This document shows, in pieces, positions 1-10,503 of a stretch of 64,000 nucleotides of DNA. The position numbers were made by a program, and so were the translations under genes. The stretch is from JAHRAW01 sp965243285 (GTDB taxonomy: Bacteria; Pseudomonadota; Gammaproteobacteria; Arenicellales; Poriferihabitantaceae), in the NCBI GenBank assembly GCA_965243285.1, contig OZ251537.1, positions 1,116,001-1,180,000 on the forward strand, written 5' to 3'. The notes below the pieces were generated by a model. The model did no database searches. It was not told where the DNA came from and saw only the letters and a list, made by a program, of their open reading frames with translations. Positions within the stretch are counted from its first letter, which is position 1. The number at the start of each line of letters is the position of its first letter.

Positions 1-3000
1 GACATCCCCAGCCCGTCCTACCCGGTCAACAGCGCCATTAACCCGCCGCTCACCCTGCCAGCGGTCACCGGCGACGGTGAGTTGGCGTACGATTTAGTCG
101 CCGTCACCGGCAGTACTTTCCCCGCCGGGTTGGAGTTTGGCACCGCCGGCGTCCGCGTGTTGAGCGGCACGCCCACCGCAGCTGGCGTATTCAGGCTGAG
201 TTACACCGCCATGGAAGGTGAAGATTTGGTAGCGAGCGCCATGGTCACCGTGACCATCACCCAGGTGCTGGCGAGCATTCCCCCCGCAACTTATCCGGCC
301 GGCGCCGCCATCGGCAATTTAACCCTGCCCATAGCGGCCGGCGGCGGCAGTTTGACTTACGCCCTGAGCAACGCCGCCGATGACAGCGATGAGTTGCCGG
401 CCGGTTTGGTGTTTGGCGTCGCCGGCGCCCGCGTGTTGAGCGGCACGCCTACCGCCGCTGGCACCTTCACGCTGAATTACACCGCCAGCACCATCGGCGT
501 CGGCGGCGCCGACGACATCGAAGTCGCCAGCACGCAACTGGTGGTGACGGTGACGCATTCGCTGGATGCTATCGGTGATTTTGCAGCCGATGCCGGCGTG
601 CTCATTAACATGCCGTTGCTCCCCGCCGCTGGCGGCGGTGACTTGGCCTATTCCTTGAGCGGCACGCCCGATACCGCCGGTTTGAGTTTGGCTGGCGTGA
701 ATGGTCGCACCTTGGGCGGCACGCCGATGGTGGCCGGCATCTACACGCTGGTCTACGCCGCCACCTTGGTCGGCGGCACGGACGCAGTGGCCAGCGTCAC
801 CTTTACAGTGACCGTAAACCATGTGTTGCCGAATCCGGGCGCGCAGTCTTACAGCGCTGGTTCGGTGGTGTCGCTCAATTTGGATGAAGTCGTAGGCGGC
901 GGCGATGCATTTGTTTATGGTTTGACGGCCGCCGCCGGCAGTACTTTCCCCGCTGGATTAGGTTTCGACGCCGGCACCCGCGTGTTATCCGGCGTGCCGA
1001 CCACCGAGGCCTCGGCAGTCACGCTGAACTACACCGCCACCCGAGGCAACGCCCCCGATGCCATCAACCTCACGGCGACCTTCGAGGTCACCATCACCGC
1101 GGCGGTCGTGCAGACGCTGACCGTCGCCGACCCCGCCGCCTACCCGGCCGGCACGGCTATCACTGATCTCGAACTCCCGCAAGCCACCGGCGGCGGCACT
1201 TTGGTGTACGCCTTGAGCGGCACGCCAGCCGGCTTGGGCTTAGGAGTGGGCTCGGAAGCCCGAACTTTGAGCGGCACGCCGACCGTGGCCGGCGAATTCG
1301 ATGTCATCTACACCGCCACCCGCAGCGGCGTCACCATCGCCATGGCGACCTTCACCATCACCGTAAACCATGTGTTGGTGAAGCCGGTCGACCAAGAATA
1401 CGATGCCGGCGAGACAGTTAATGAGACCTTGGCCACCGCCCTCGGCGACCCCGACGGCGATTTGGCCTACGCCCTGACCGGCACCTATGGCCCCGACAGC
1501 AACGCCTTGCCGGCCGGCTTGATTTTCACCGCCGCCACCCGCCTATTGGGCGGCAGCCCGACGGTCGCCGGCACCTACACGCTGACTTACACCGCCACCG
1601 GCGTCGAAGTCGGCAGCGAGACCTTCACGCTGACGGTGAATCACGCCCTACCAAACCCCGGCGCGCAGACCTTCGCCGCTGGTTCGAGCGTGAATGAGTC
1701 GCTGCCGCAAGTCCTCGGCGGCGGTGGTGCATTCACCTACGCCCTAACCGCGGCCGACGGCATCGGCACGGTGGCCAGCGTACTGCCCGGTATGTCCTTC
1801 CATGCCGGCAATCGAGCCTTAGCCGGCACGCCGAGCGTGGAGACCACCAGCCCGGTTTCGCTGGCCTACACCGCCACCCGAAGCGCCGATGCCATCACCC
1901 TCACGGCGACCTTCGCCGTCACCATCGGCGCCGTGAATTTGCAGGACTTCGACATCCAAGACCCCGCCGCCTACCCGGCCGGCACGGCTATCACTAATCT
2001 CGAACTCCCGCAAGCCAGCGGCGGCGGCACTTTGGTGTACGCCTTGAGCGGCGCGCCAGCCGGCTTAGGCTTAGGATTGGGCTCGGAAGCCCGAACTTTG
2101 AGCGGCACGCCGACCGTGGCTGGCGTATTCCCGGTGGTCTACACCGCCACCCGAAACGACATCACCATCGCCAGCGGGAATTTCACCATCACCGTAAACC
2201 ATGTGTTGCCGGCCCCAGACCCGGTCGCGCAGTCCTTCAGCGCTGGTTCGGTGGTTTCGCTCACCTTGCCCGAGGCCATCGGCGGCGGCGATGCATTTAT
2301 TTATGACTTGACCGGCGAAAACAACGCCGCCTTGCCGGCCGGCTTGACTTTTGACGCCACCGCCGATGCCCGCCTGCTATCCGGCGTGCCCACCGCGCCC
2401 GGCACCTTCCGGCTGGACTATACCGCCAGCCAGGGCAGCGCCGCCGGTGACGCAAACCTTAGCGAAAATTTCACCGTCACCATCGGCGCCGCAGAAGTCG
2501 AGCCGCTTGCCATCGACCCCCAAATCTATGCCGCCGGCACGCTGCTCACCGCCGACACTTCGCTCACCCTGCCGCAAATCACCGACCATGACGACGCGGT
2601 GCTATACGGCTTCACCGCCACCTTGCCCACCGGCTTGAACTACACCGCAAGCACCCGAGTTTTGGGCGGCACGCCGACCGCCGCCGGCACATTTTCCATG
2701 GTCTACATCGCCACCCGCAGCGATGTCACCATCGGCCGCGGCGCCTTCACCATCACCGTAAACCACGCCTTCCCGGCCATCGGCGATGAGAGTTTTACGG
2801 TGGGCGATGAGGTGGATTTGACGCTACCCGAAGCCATCGGCGGTGGTACTTTGGGATATGCCTTGAGCGCCGCCTTGCCCGTGGGGTTGAGGTTCGACGC
2901 CGCCGACCGCGCCATCCGAGGCGCTCCGTCGGCGGTGACTGCGACCACCACGCTGGTCTACACCGCCGTGCTGGGCGGCGCCACCGTCGCCACGGCGAGT

Positions 3001-5859
3001 TTCACCCTCACCGTGCAACAAGGATTTCCGCCCATCGGCAATGAAACCTACGCCGCCGGCGAGGTGGTTGCGCTCACCCTGCCCGCATCCACCATCGCCG
3101 GCGCCGTGAATTACGCCCTAACCGCGGTATTGCCAGCCACCGAATTACCGGCCGGCTTGAATTTCAGCAACCCCGCCAGCCGTGTACTGGGCGGCACGCC
3201 GACCATGGCCGGCGCAACCACGCTGCTGTACACCGCCGCCACGAGCGCCGGCGAAGTAGTCGCCAGAGCGACCTTTAACATTACTATCACCGGCCCGACA
3301 TTCGCCACCGGCTTGCCCATAGCGCCGCAAATTTACACCGCCGGCGTCACCATCGATGATTTAATCTTGCCGCTCGCCGGTGGCCACTTGAATGCTGGGC
3401 CATGGACTCACGCGCTGGCCGGGGCGGACGAGCAAACCCTCGCTGTGGCCGTGCCGGGGCTACTATTCGATGTGGACAGCCGGGTTTTGTCCGGCACGCC
3501 GCGCACAGTGGCGGCCGATGTTGCCCTGGTCTATCACGCCACCGATAAGTACGACAACGCCACCGCCGATGCCACCTTCACGGTGACCGTCCAAACGCCG
3601 CCAGCGCGGATGTTCGATGTCACCATCTTCGACCAAAGTTTCGTCGCTGGGGCGGCGGTAGACCTGACGCTGCCCACGGCGAGCGGCGAAGGGGCGGTGG
3701 AATACGCCTTGAGGGGCGGCGATGGCACCGCCGACGCGCCCAATTTGCCGAGCGGATTAAGTTTCGCCGCCGGCACCCGGGTTTTATCCGGCACGGCGCC
3801 CACTGCGGCCACTGAGGTCGGATTCTCGCTGACCTACACCGCCACCCAAACGGGCGTGGTGGTGGCGACGGCGGAATTCACCGTGACCATCACCGGGCCG
3901 GTGTTCGCCGGCGATTTGCCAGGGCATCAAACCTATGAGGTGGCAAAACCCATCGACGAGACCCTTATCTTGCCAGCCGCCATCGGCACCGGCTCGGTGA
4001 CTTACACCCTAACCGGCCCCGACGGCCCCGACGCCGCGCCCAATTTGCCCGCCGGGCTGAATTTCGACAGCGACAACCGCGCCCTATCCGGCACGCCGAC
4101 TGTGATCGCCGAGGCCGTCAATCTGACCTACACCGCCACAGATAACTACCGCAACTCGGCCATTGCAAACTTCACGGTAACGGTGGAAGGGCGCGAATTG
4201 AGCGGCGGCGAGGACATAGTCAGCGAGGATGGGCGGGGAATAAAGGACCGCACCTATGAGGTCGGCGAGCAGATCACGCTGAGGTTGCCCACCACCGGCG
4301 GCGGCTCGCTGGTGTACGCCTTGTTCGGCTCCGGCGGGAGCGCCAGCGCCGCCAATTTGCCGGATGACTTAAGATTCGATGCCGACCTCCGGATTTTGTC
4401 CGGCACGGCCACTACGGCGGGCAATTTCACGCTCACCTACACCGTCACCGAGGGTAGCCAGGAAGTCGTTGCTACAACCTTCACCCTCACCATCACCGCC
4501 GACGTCGCTTTCGCCACCGTCAATGAGGTCATCGTGCCGCAAGCGGCGGTCGCCATCAGTGCTGGCGTGGTAGACGCCGTCGCCGGGCGCATCAAGCGCG
4601 CCAATGCCGGCGCTGCCGCTGGTTTTGCCATCGGCGGGCGCACTAGCCTGGCGGCCGCCCTCAGCGCCCACGGCAAACCCATGGCCGAGGATGATATCGA
4701 CGCCAAAACGCTGTTAGCCGGCTCCGAATTCACCGTGCCGCTCAACGCCGGTCAAAGCGCTGGCGGCGGCATTCCGGCGGCGACCACGCTGTGGGGCAGC
4801 GGCGAATACCGCGAGATGTCCGGCGACGGCAGCGGCGTGGAGTGGGACGGCGCGCTCAGCGGCCTTCATGTCGGTGTCGATAGCCGCCTGCGTCCCGGTT
4901 TGCTGGTCGGGCTGGCGGCATCGCAAACCCGCAGTGCCCTCGACTACCAAGATGCCAGCGGCGCCGCCGTGGTCGAGGGCGCGCACAACATCGACATGAC
5001 CAGCGTCCACCCCTATCTCGGCTGGCGCGCCGGCGGGCTGGATTTATGGGCATTCTTGAGCCACGGCCGCGGCGAGTTGGAAATCAGCCCGGATAATGGC
5101 GACAAAGCATCCAGCGACATCGACATGAACGCCATCAGCATGGGCGGCAGCGGTGAAATCTGGCCACACGCCGCCACCACCTTCCGCCTGCGTGGCGAAG
5201 CCGTGCGCACCGCGCTAAAAGTCGCTGGCGGCGCCGATTTAGCCGCCATGGAGGCCGCCACCACGCGCTTGCGGTTAGGCGTCGAAGCCAGCCGTAGCCG
5301 CGTCACCGCCGGCGGCGGCGTGTTCGCCCCCACCGTCGAATTTGGCTTGCGCTATGACGGCGGCGATGGGGTAAGCGGCACGGGCGCGGAAATCGGCGGC
5401 GGCCTGCGCTACCGCAATGCGGCCGGCGGCCACAGCGCCGAAGGCGGGTTTCGCGTGGCGCTAAAATCCGGCTACGAGGAGTGGGGCGTACATGGCAGCG
5501 TGGTGCTCGATGCCGGCGCCGATGGGCAAGGGTTTGCGCTGCGTGTCCGCCCGTCATATGGCGCAGTGATAAGCGGCGTAGACCAACTCTGGCGCGAGGG
5601 TCTGCCAACGGATGACGCCGCCGCCGATGACTATCACGCCCGCGTAGAATCCCGCCTAGCCTACGGCATCCCACTAAAAAACCACGGCGCGCTGACTCCC
5701 TATGTTGAAATCACCACCGCCGCCACCGACACCTACCGCATCGGCCTAAACTGGCGCCCAACATCCAGATTCACCCTGAATTTATTAGGCGAACGCCGCA
5801 CCAGCAACAGCAATTCCGCCGAACACTTGATTCTGCTAAAAGGCGAAGCGAAGTTTTAG
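1..5859 (+). CDS. Giant putative-Ig repeat autotransporter, 5' end outside window
   Basis: The reading frame is open from base 1 with no start in the window, so the gene begins upstream; about 1952 residues are visible. Roughly 16 tandem units of 80-100 residues each carry the hallmark LPAGL-x-F...LSGTPT...YTAT of the putative Ig family (He_PIG). From about base 4500 the repeats stop and a roughly 330-residue region rich in alternating polar and hydrophobic segments (WGSGEYREMSG, YLGWRAGGLDLWA) continues to a terminal Phe (LKGEAKF), as in autotransporter barrels. Role by family: surface-exposed adhesin or passenger anchored in the outer membrane. The barrel is clearly paralogous to that of the protein at 51270-56816. 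Several repeat units are near-identical (around 1120-1370 and 1960-2210), so recombination or recent duplication inside the gene is likely. The ligand is unknown. Confidence 0.85.
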   Translation, partial: DIPSPSYPVNSAINPPLTLPAVTGDGELAYDLVAVTGSTFPAGLEFGTAGVRVLSGTPTAAGVFRLSYTAMEGEDLVASAMVTVTITQVLASIPPATYPAGAAIGNLTLPIAAGGGSLTYALSNAADDSDELPAGLVFGVAGARVLSGTPTAAGTFTLNYTASTIGVGGADDIEVASTQLVVTVTHSLDAIGDFAADAGVLINMPLLPAAGGGDLAYSLSGTPDTAGLSLAGVNGRTLGGTPMVAGIYTLVYAATLVGGTDAVASVTFTVTVNHVLPNPGAQSYSAGSVVSLNLDEVVGGGDAFVYGLTAAAGSTFPAGLGFDAGTRVLSGVPTTEASAVTLNYTATRGNAPDAINLTATFEVTITAAVVQTLTVADPAAYPAGTAITDLELPQATGGGTLVYALSGTPAGLGLGVGSEARTLSGTPTVAGEFDVIYTATRSGVTIAMATFTITVNHVLVKPVDQEYDAGETVNETLATALGDPDGDLAYALTGTYGPDSNALPAGLIFTAATRLLGGSPTVAGTYTLTYTATGVEVGSETFTLTVNHALPNPGAQTFAAGSSVNESLPQVLGGGGAFTYALTAADGIGTVASVLPGMSFHAGNRALAGTPSVETTSPVSLAYTATRSADAITLTATFAVTIGAVNLQDFDIQDPAAYPAGTAITNLELPQASGGGTLVYALSGAPAGLGLGLGSEARTLSGTPTVAGVFPVVYTATRNDITIASGNFTITVNHVLPAPDPVAQSFSAGSVVSLTLPEAIGGGDAFIYDLTGENNAALPAGLTFDATADARLLSGVPTAPGTFRLDYTASQGSAAGDANLSENFTVTIGAAEVEPLAIDPQIYAAGTLLTADTSLTLPQITDHDDAVLYGFTATLPTGLNYTASTRVLGGTPTAAGTFSMVYIATRSDVTIGRGAFTITVNHAFPAIGDESFTVGDEVDLTLPEAIGGGTLGYALSAALPVGLRFDAADRAIRGAPSAVTATTTLVYTAVLGGATVATASFTLTVQQGFPPIGNETYAAGEVVALTLPASTIAGAVNYALTAVLPATELPAGLNFSNPASRVLGGTPTMAGATTLLYTAATSAGEVVARATFNITITGPTFATGLPIAPQIYTAGVTIDDLILPLAGGHLNAGPWTHALAGADEQTLAVAVPGLLFDVDSRVLSGTPRTVAADVALVYHATDKYDNATADATFTVTVQTPPARMFDVTIFDQSFVAGAAVDLTLPTASGEGAVEYALRGGDGTADAPNLPSGLSFAAGTRVLSGTAPTAATEVGFSLTYTATQTGVVVATAEFTVTITGPVFAGDLPGHQTYEVAKPIDETLILPAAIGTGSVTYTLTGPDGPDAAPNLPAGLNFDSDNRALSGTPTVIAEAVNLTYTATDNYRNSAIANFTVTVEGRELSGGEDIVSEDGRGIKDRTYEVGEQITLRLPTTGGGSLVYALFGSGGSASAANLPDDLRFDADLRILSGTATTAGNFTLTYTVTEGSQEVVATTFTLTITADVAFATVNEVIVPQAAVAISAGVVDAVAGRIKRANAGAAAGFAIGGRTSLAAALSAHGKPMAEDDIDAKTLLAGSEFTVPLNAGQSAGGGIPAATTLWGSGEYREMSGDGSGVEWDGALSGLHVGVDSRLRPGLLVGLAASQTRSALDYQDASGAAVVEGAHNIDMTSVHPYLGWRAGGLDLWAFLSHGRGELEISPDNGDKASSDIDMNAISMGGSGEIWPHAATTFRLRGEAVRTALKVAGGADLAAMEAATTRLRLGVEASRSRVTAGGGVFAPTVEFGLRYDGGDGVSGTGAEIGGGLRYRNAAGGHSAEGGFRVALKSGYEEWGVHGSVVLDAGADGQGFALRVRPSYGAVISGVDQLWREGLPTDDAAADDYHARVESRLAYGIPLKNHGALTPYVEITTAATDTYRIGLNWRPTSRFTLNLLGERRTSNSNSAEHLILLKGEAKF

Positions 5860-5889
5860 GTCCGGCTGGTTCATGGATAGGCGGGGATT

Positions 5890-6345
5890 GTCGCTTTTTT
5901 CTTTTTGCTTTTCGCTTTTCGCTTTTCGCTTTTCGCTTTTCGCTTTCGCTTTTGCCGTTGCTTTCGCTTTTGCCGTTGTTTTCGCTTTTGCCGTTGTTTT
6001 TGCCGTTGTTTTTGCCGTTGTTTTTGCCGTTGTTTTTGCTGTTAAGGCTTTGCTCCACCCTATCTTTTTAGGGGGGAGCCAAAACTGGCGGTTTCATCGC
6101 CAGTTTTGGTGGGGGGTGCGTTTGATTTTGATTTTGCTTTTGGCTTTGATTTTGCTTTTGGCTTTGACTTTGCTTTTGGCTTTTGGCTTTGGCTTTGGCT
6201 TTTGTTTTACTCCCCCCTCTTCATCTGGGGGGAGTCAAATCAGGCGGCTTTATCGCTTGATTTGGTGGGGGGCTGTCGATGTTGGTCTCTTCGCTTTTGC
6301 CTTTAAATCTTCAACTCATGAGCCCACCAAAACTGACGGAGAATT
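5890..6345. mobile_element. Mosaic hairpin repeat element, copy A
   Basis: Non-coding block of simple sequence (GCTTTTC and GCCGTTGTTTTT units) holding two hairpin modules. Module 1: stem CCAAAACTGGCG at 6079-6090 pairs with 6098-6109 and is flanked by G6 at 6071-6076 and 6111-6116. Module 2: ACTCCCCCC at 6209-6217 pairs with 6227-6235, followed by a stem from 6236 to 6264 (CAAATCAGGCG arm) and another G6. The tail 'cctttaaatcttcaactcatgagccc' type sequence recurs in the other copies. No terminal inverted repeat is visible here, so this copy looks truncated. Long frames across it are rich in Phe/Leu/Ala and are not credible genes. Confidence 0.7.
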
Positions 6346-6350
6346 AAATA

Positions 6351-7210
6351 ATGCAAGATTTGATGAGTTTTAAGGAAGCCGGCGTATGGGCATCCCAACA
6401 CTTGGGCAAAAATGTCACCCCATCGAATATTTCCTATTTGGTGCAATATGGACGCATCCCTAAGCCGGGCAAAAATGGCCAAGTGGCGGTCAACAAAGAG
6501 GATTTGGAAAAATATTATGCAGCCCACCATGAAAGCCAATCAGCGCGCTGGAAAAAACGCTTAGGTGATGATTTAAATTGGACGCTGTCTTTTTCGGAAT
6601 TCAAAGAATCGGAGACCACCAAACATGTGCATCGACTGCATCCCTATAAGGGCAAATTTATTCCGCAGTTGGTCGAGTATTTTTTGGATTCGCATACCGA
6701 TGCATTCAAACAAAATGTTTTTTCACCCCGGCGATATTGTTTTAGATCCCTTTTGCGGCACCACCTTAGTGCAGGCAAGCGAGTTGGGACTGCACGCCAT
6801 CGGCCTGGAGGTGTCGGCTTTCAACGCCTTCATCGCCAATGTAAAAATCGGCGCTTATAATGTCGCCGCCGTTAAAAAAACCGCCGCGCAAATCACCGCT
6901 GGGCTGCGGCAATTCCAGTGCCAAAACAACCACAGTGAGTTTGAAAAAGAATTGTCGGCAGTTTTAAAAAAATTCAACCAAGAATTTTTTCCCTCGCCGG
7001 CGTACAAATACACAGTGCGGCAAAACACAATATTTGAAAGAAAATTACGATGTATTTTTAGTCGCCAACGACAAATACAACCTATACCCAAAAATCGCCG
7101 AGAAATCCGCCATGAAAATCGTCAACCAATACCGTCGCCCAGTACTAAACCGCGTCGAAAAAGATCGCTCGACTTATGCAGAAGCCATATTCCATATGCA
7201 AGCGTTATGA
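6351..7210 (+). pseudogene. Broken DNA methyltransferase (N4/N6 class)
   Basis: The first frame (from ATG 6351) gives a short DNA-binding-like N-terminus, then HPYKGKFIPQLVEYFLDSHTD. At the T-run near 6716-6722 the frame breaks, and the next frame continues with GDIVLDPFCGTTLVQASELG, the S-adenosylmethionine motif I region. Near 7030 it breaks again into a third frame reading YDVFLVANDKYNLYPKIAEK and ending at the TGA at 7208-7210. These segments match the start, middle and end of site-specific DNA methyltransferases of about 400-450 residues. The part that should hold the catalytic (D/N/S)PP(Y/W) motif is missing, so this is one frameshift plus an internal deletion. No nuclease partner is seen. 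Its left side abuts repeat element A. Confidence 0.8.
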
Positions 7211-7284
7211 CAGCAATGGCATAAAATTTTCTTTTACAAACCGGAAAACACTCATCCACTTAAGATGTTATTTGGAACACCCAC

Positions 7285-8853
7285 TTAGTTTATGTTAACT
7301 TGGTTTTCTATAAAATTTATGAGTTCATCTACGCCACCGCTGCTTGGGTTGTATACCCAATATCGGTCGAATACGGATTTCAAAAAATTAGCATTACGAG
7401 CAAAATCATTGCCAATGCACAGCGAATAAAATTTATTTTTATTTTTTTTAACAACATCTATGGACTTTTTTATTTTCATCGGCAAATCGGCCATCACAAA
7501 ATCGGATATGACTAGTACATCGGCTCGTTTATACTGTTCTTTTTGTATTTTTCGCACCGATTCCTCAAGTGCCGGACACATATCTGTGCCGCCATGGAAA
7601 GACATTTTTAAAAAATTAAGCAACTCTTTTAACCCAAAGCCATCAGAGAAATCCATAGTTTCAATGGTCGTGGAAAAATTGATTAAATAGCATGCTCTAT
7701 TTTGCTGCTTGGCGCGAGTTGTCATATAAAGTGTCATAGATTTAGCAATATTTTCGGGAGAACCATGCATTGAGCCGCTGGTGTCAACGCAAATAATAAT
7801 GGGGCCCATCTTTTCATTTTCGGTTATTTGCGCTTTTTTAGTGCCATCGATATTTTTTTCGACTTCAGCGAACCCTTGATTTTCAAAACACAACAGGCGC
7901 TTTTCGCTATATTTTAAATAAAAAAGTGCAGCAGTGTCTTGGTCCGCCAATAATGCTTTTTCTTGCGGAATAGCGTTTTCTATATCACGGCCCAATATAA
8001 CGCTGGTAATCTCTTCTTTGGAGTTGAAGTCGGGCACGGTAACGATAATCTTTGTTGTCGTTTTAACTAATTTCTCGCGATAAGATTGCGCCACTTGTCG
8101 CAAACGTCCCATCATGTCGCATAAATTTTTGACGCTTTGATTTTGAGAAATGTAATCGGCCCATTTTTTCAAGTATTGAACATCTTGGGCGGTTAATTCA
8201 CTAGGTGATAAATCCAATAGCAAGCCTGGTTGCAAAGAAAGGCTATTGAGAAAATCAAACATTTGGCGGAGTAAATCTAGCCAAGTGGTTAATTTTTTAA
8301 AAATTTCTCGTCTAAACTCTTCAAGTTTAGTGAGTTCCCACTCAATATAGGATTGCTCGATCTCCGCTTGCCCTTGCTTTAATAAAGCACCTCGCAAACC
8401 TTGTAATTTGTATTGGTTGGATTTTGCATTGCGTTTTAGTTTTTCAAGATCCAGCCTGGTTTTTTTGGCGTCGGATGGGGTGGCGCTGAATTTTGTTTGT
8501 AATTTGGAAATATCCACTGAATTTTCCGCCTTAATTTCTTGTATCTGTTCTCCCCAAAAACCATCGAGCGGAGAGTTTATTTTTTGCTTGAAAACAGAAT
8601 AGTTTTTTAAGTCATTTTCAATATCGGTTAGAAAATGAATACCATGGTCGAAATCTTTTAGTGCTTTATCTAAGACTAATTTATGGTCATAAAATGGATT
8701 ATCCACTAACAAACGGCGTTGGGATTGAGTCTCCCACTCGGCCAGTTCGCGATTGATTTTTTTTTGAATATCGGCTTCTTCAACAATGCAGTATTGTTGT
8801 TTTAAATCTTGCCGAATTTTATCGGCGGTTTTTCCTATCTGATTTTGCGCCAT
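7285..8853 (-). CDS. viaA: VWA-domain protein, ViaA-like
   Basis: 522 residues. The N-terminal two thirds is helical and charged; the C-terminal third is a von Willebrand factor A domain with an intact MIDAS motif DTSGSM, a later GGTD and the SDF strand. This layout and length match ViaA, the partner of the MoxR-type ATPase RavA (in E. coli linked to respiratory complexes and aminoglycoside uptake). It starts 3 bases after the ravA-like stop, so the two are probably co-translated. The pair is strongly AT-rich (poly-A and poly-T runs, many AAA/AAT codons) against GC-rich neighbours, which suggests horizontal acquisition. The family call is firm; the cellular target here is unknown. Confidence 0.82.
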   Translation of the reverse strand: MAQNQIGKTADKIRQDLKQQYCIVEEADIQKKINRELAEWETQSQRRLLVDNPFYDHKLVLDKALKDFDHGIHFLTDIENDLKNYSVFKQKINSPLDGFWGEQIQEIKAENSVDISKLQTKFSATPSDAKKTRLDLEKLKRNAKSNQYKLQGLRGALLKQGQAEIEQSYIEWELTKLEEFRREIFKKLTTWLDLLRQMFDFLNSLSLQPGLLLDLSPSELTAQDVQYLKKWADYISQNQSVKNLCDMMGRLRQVAQSYREKLVKTTTKIIVTVPDFNSKEEITSVILGRDIENAIPQEKALLADQDTAALFYLKYSEKRLLCFENQGFAEVEKNIDGTKKAQITENEKMGPIIICVDTSGSMHGSPENIAKSMTLYMTTRAKQQNRACYLINFSTTIETMDFSDGFGLKELLNFLKMSFHGGTDMCPALEESVRKIQKEQYKRADVLVISDFVMADLPMKIKKSIDVVKKNKNKFYSLCIGNDFARNANFLKSVFDRYWVYNPSSGGVDELINFIENQVNIN

Positions 8854-8856
8854 TGA

Positions 8857-10461
8857 TTACTGTGCTCTTTTAGCAGTTGATATTTTTGCGTCGCTAGATA
8901 GATAACGAAATTCCACACCAGAAATACGCATAAGTTGTTTATCTATACTGGCAATGGCAATTTCTCTAATTTCTTGGGGGACAAAGGGAGATTCTATCTG
9001 TTTTTCGAGTATTGATTTTCTTTCCTCAATTTCAGCTTGCGTTTGCTTTATTTCAGCCAACAAATTAGAATTATCTTTTTCTAGCTCATTGAATAAACGC
9101 GGATTAACTCCTTGCTTCACAGATCCCTTATTAGACAAAATATTAAATTTAAAATTGGCTGATTTGACGAATCTATCATTAGATTTCCGGTCGGGTTGGT
9201 AAATTCCTGCATTCTCAACTTGCACCGAAAAAATGTTACTTTGCCCTTGAAAATTACATACTATTTTTTCTAAATCCTTACCATGTTTATCCGTAGGGTG
9301 AAAATCTTCGTCTGTGGTGGACTTATCGACAGAAACATAAAAAGTTTTCTGTTCATTATCAGCCTCCCTATAGTAACCGGAATAGTGATTTGCATCATAT
9401 TTAACTTGGTGTTTACTATGCTTTTTCCCATCAATTTCATCAAAATCATATATATCTTTAGAGTGGAAAAACTCTTCTTGGATTTCATTGTCTAAATCAT
9501 TGCTCTTTTTTTCAAGGATGGAAAAACTAATCCCAGTTTCAAATCCATTATTTCGAACTGATTCCTCAACCATGGTTTCTAATTGCTTTCGATTGTTCAA
9601 ATCTGACCACAGGCAGTGCCGTAATAACAAGGTATCCACCAAGTTGGTTTCTTTGCGGTCGCAGAAAAAAGCGCTCGCTTTAAGCAGACGCGCGGCTTTT
9701 TGCCAGCGTCTATCTGATATATAAATTTCTGGATTTTTATTTTTTTTATTATATTTTGCTATGTCCATACGAATTTGTTTAATAATATTGATGGTTTCAT
9801 CGGACAATTTAACTTCATCAATCTTTAGTTGCCACATATCCAACTCATCATTGGTGATTTTTTCATTATCGGATATTTTTATAGTTGAATTGGCCGGGGT
9901 GTTTTGGATAACCAGGTTAAAGTTTTCCGAATCTTCCGTGGGCAGTACATTCAATCTAATCAAAAAACGATCATATAATGCATCTAACCCTTGATTGGCT
10001 TGCGGTACTTCATTGGATGCCGAAATAAGTACTTTTAGCGGCACATCAAGTATTTCGTCGCCATTACGAAATTTCTTTTCATTGATGATGGTTAATAATG
10101 AGTTCAAGATAGCCGAGTTGGCTTTCCAGATTTCATCTAAAAAAGCCACATTTGCGGATGGCAAGTAACCGTCAATTTTGCGCTCATAATTATCTTGCTT
10201 GAGTTGTGAGATTTTAATAGGCCCAAAAACTTCCTCGGGGGTGCTGAATTTGTTCATCAAAAACTCAAAATAATGACTGGATTCAAAAACGGAAGATATT
10301 CGTCGAGCGAGCAGACTTTTGGCGGTGCCAGGGGGGCCTAACAAGAAAGTATTTAAGCCCGCTAATGCGCCTAATAGTGCTACTGCAATAATTTCATCTT
10401 TTTCATAGATGTCCTCGTTTAATTTTTCGAGAATTTTCTCAATTCTGGCTTTATTCATCAT
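8857..10461 (-). CDS. ravA: MoxR-family AAA+ ATPase, RavA-like
   Basis: 534 residues. The AAA+ domain occupies the first ~300 residues, with Walker A GPPGTAKS, Walker B VAFLDEIWK, a sensor region (LISASNEVPQ) and an arginine-finger stretch (YDRFLIRL). The C-terminal half is variable and probably corresponds to the RavA accessory region. It is the first gene of a two-gene operon with the VWA protein; MoxR-VWA pairs act as chaperone-like ATPase/adaptor systems. Two adjacent ATG codons are possible starts (10461 or 10458). Base composition is far more AT-rich than the flanking nfeD and band-7 genes. It could instead belong to an unnamed MoxR-VWA lineage rather than true RavA. Confidence 0.82.
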   Translation of the reverse strand: MMNKARIEKILEKLNEDIYEKDEIIAVALLGALAGLNTFLLGPPGTAKSLLARRISSVFESSHYFEFLMNKFSTPEEVFGPIKISQLKQDNYERKIDGYLPSANVAFLDEIWKANSAILNSLLTIINEKKFRNGDEILDVPLKVLISASNEVPQANQGLDALYDRFLIRLNVLPTEDSENFNLVIQNTPANSTIKISDNEKITNDELDMWQLKIDEVKLSDETINIIKQIRMDIAKYNKKNKNPEIYISDRRWQKAARLLKASAFFCDRKETNLVDTLLLRHCLWSDLNNRKQLETMVEESVRNNGFETGISFSILEKKSNDLDNEIQEEFFHSKDIYDFDEIDGKKHSKHQVKYDANHYSGYYREADNEQKTFYVSVDKSTTDEDFHPTDKHGKDLEKIVCNFQGQSNIFSVQVENAGIYQPDRKSNDRFVKSANFKFNILSNKGSVKQGVNPRLFNELEKDNSNLLAEIKQTQAEIEERKSILEKQIESPFVPQEIREIAIASIDKQLMRISGVEFRYLSSDAKISTAKRAQ

Positions 10462-10503
10462 TTAAATACGGAAATGGGGTGGTTATCAGGGGCAGACTGA
10501 CCA

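Noticed and set aside
5873..6373. Long plus-strand frame with Phe/Ala/Leu repeats
   Set aside because: It is the translation of simple repeats and hairpins in mosaic element A; no start signal, no family features, and similar frames occur in every copy.
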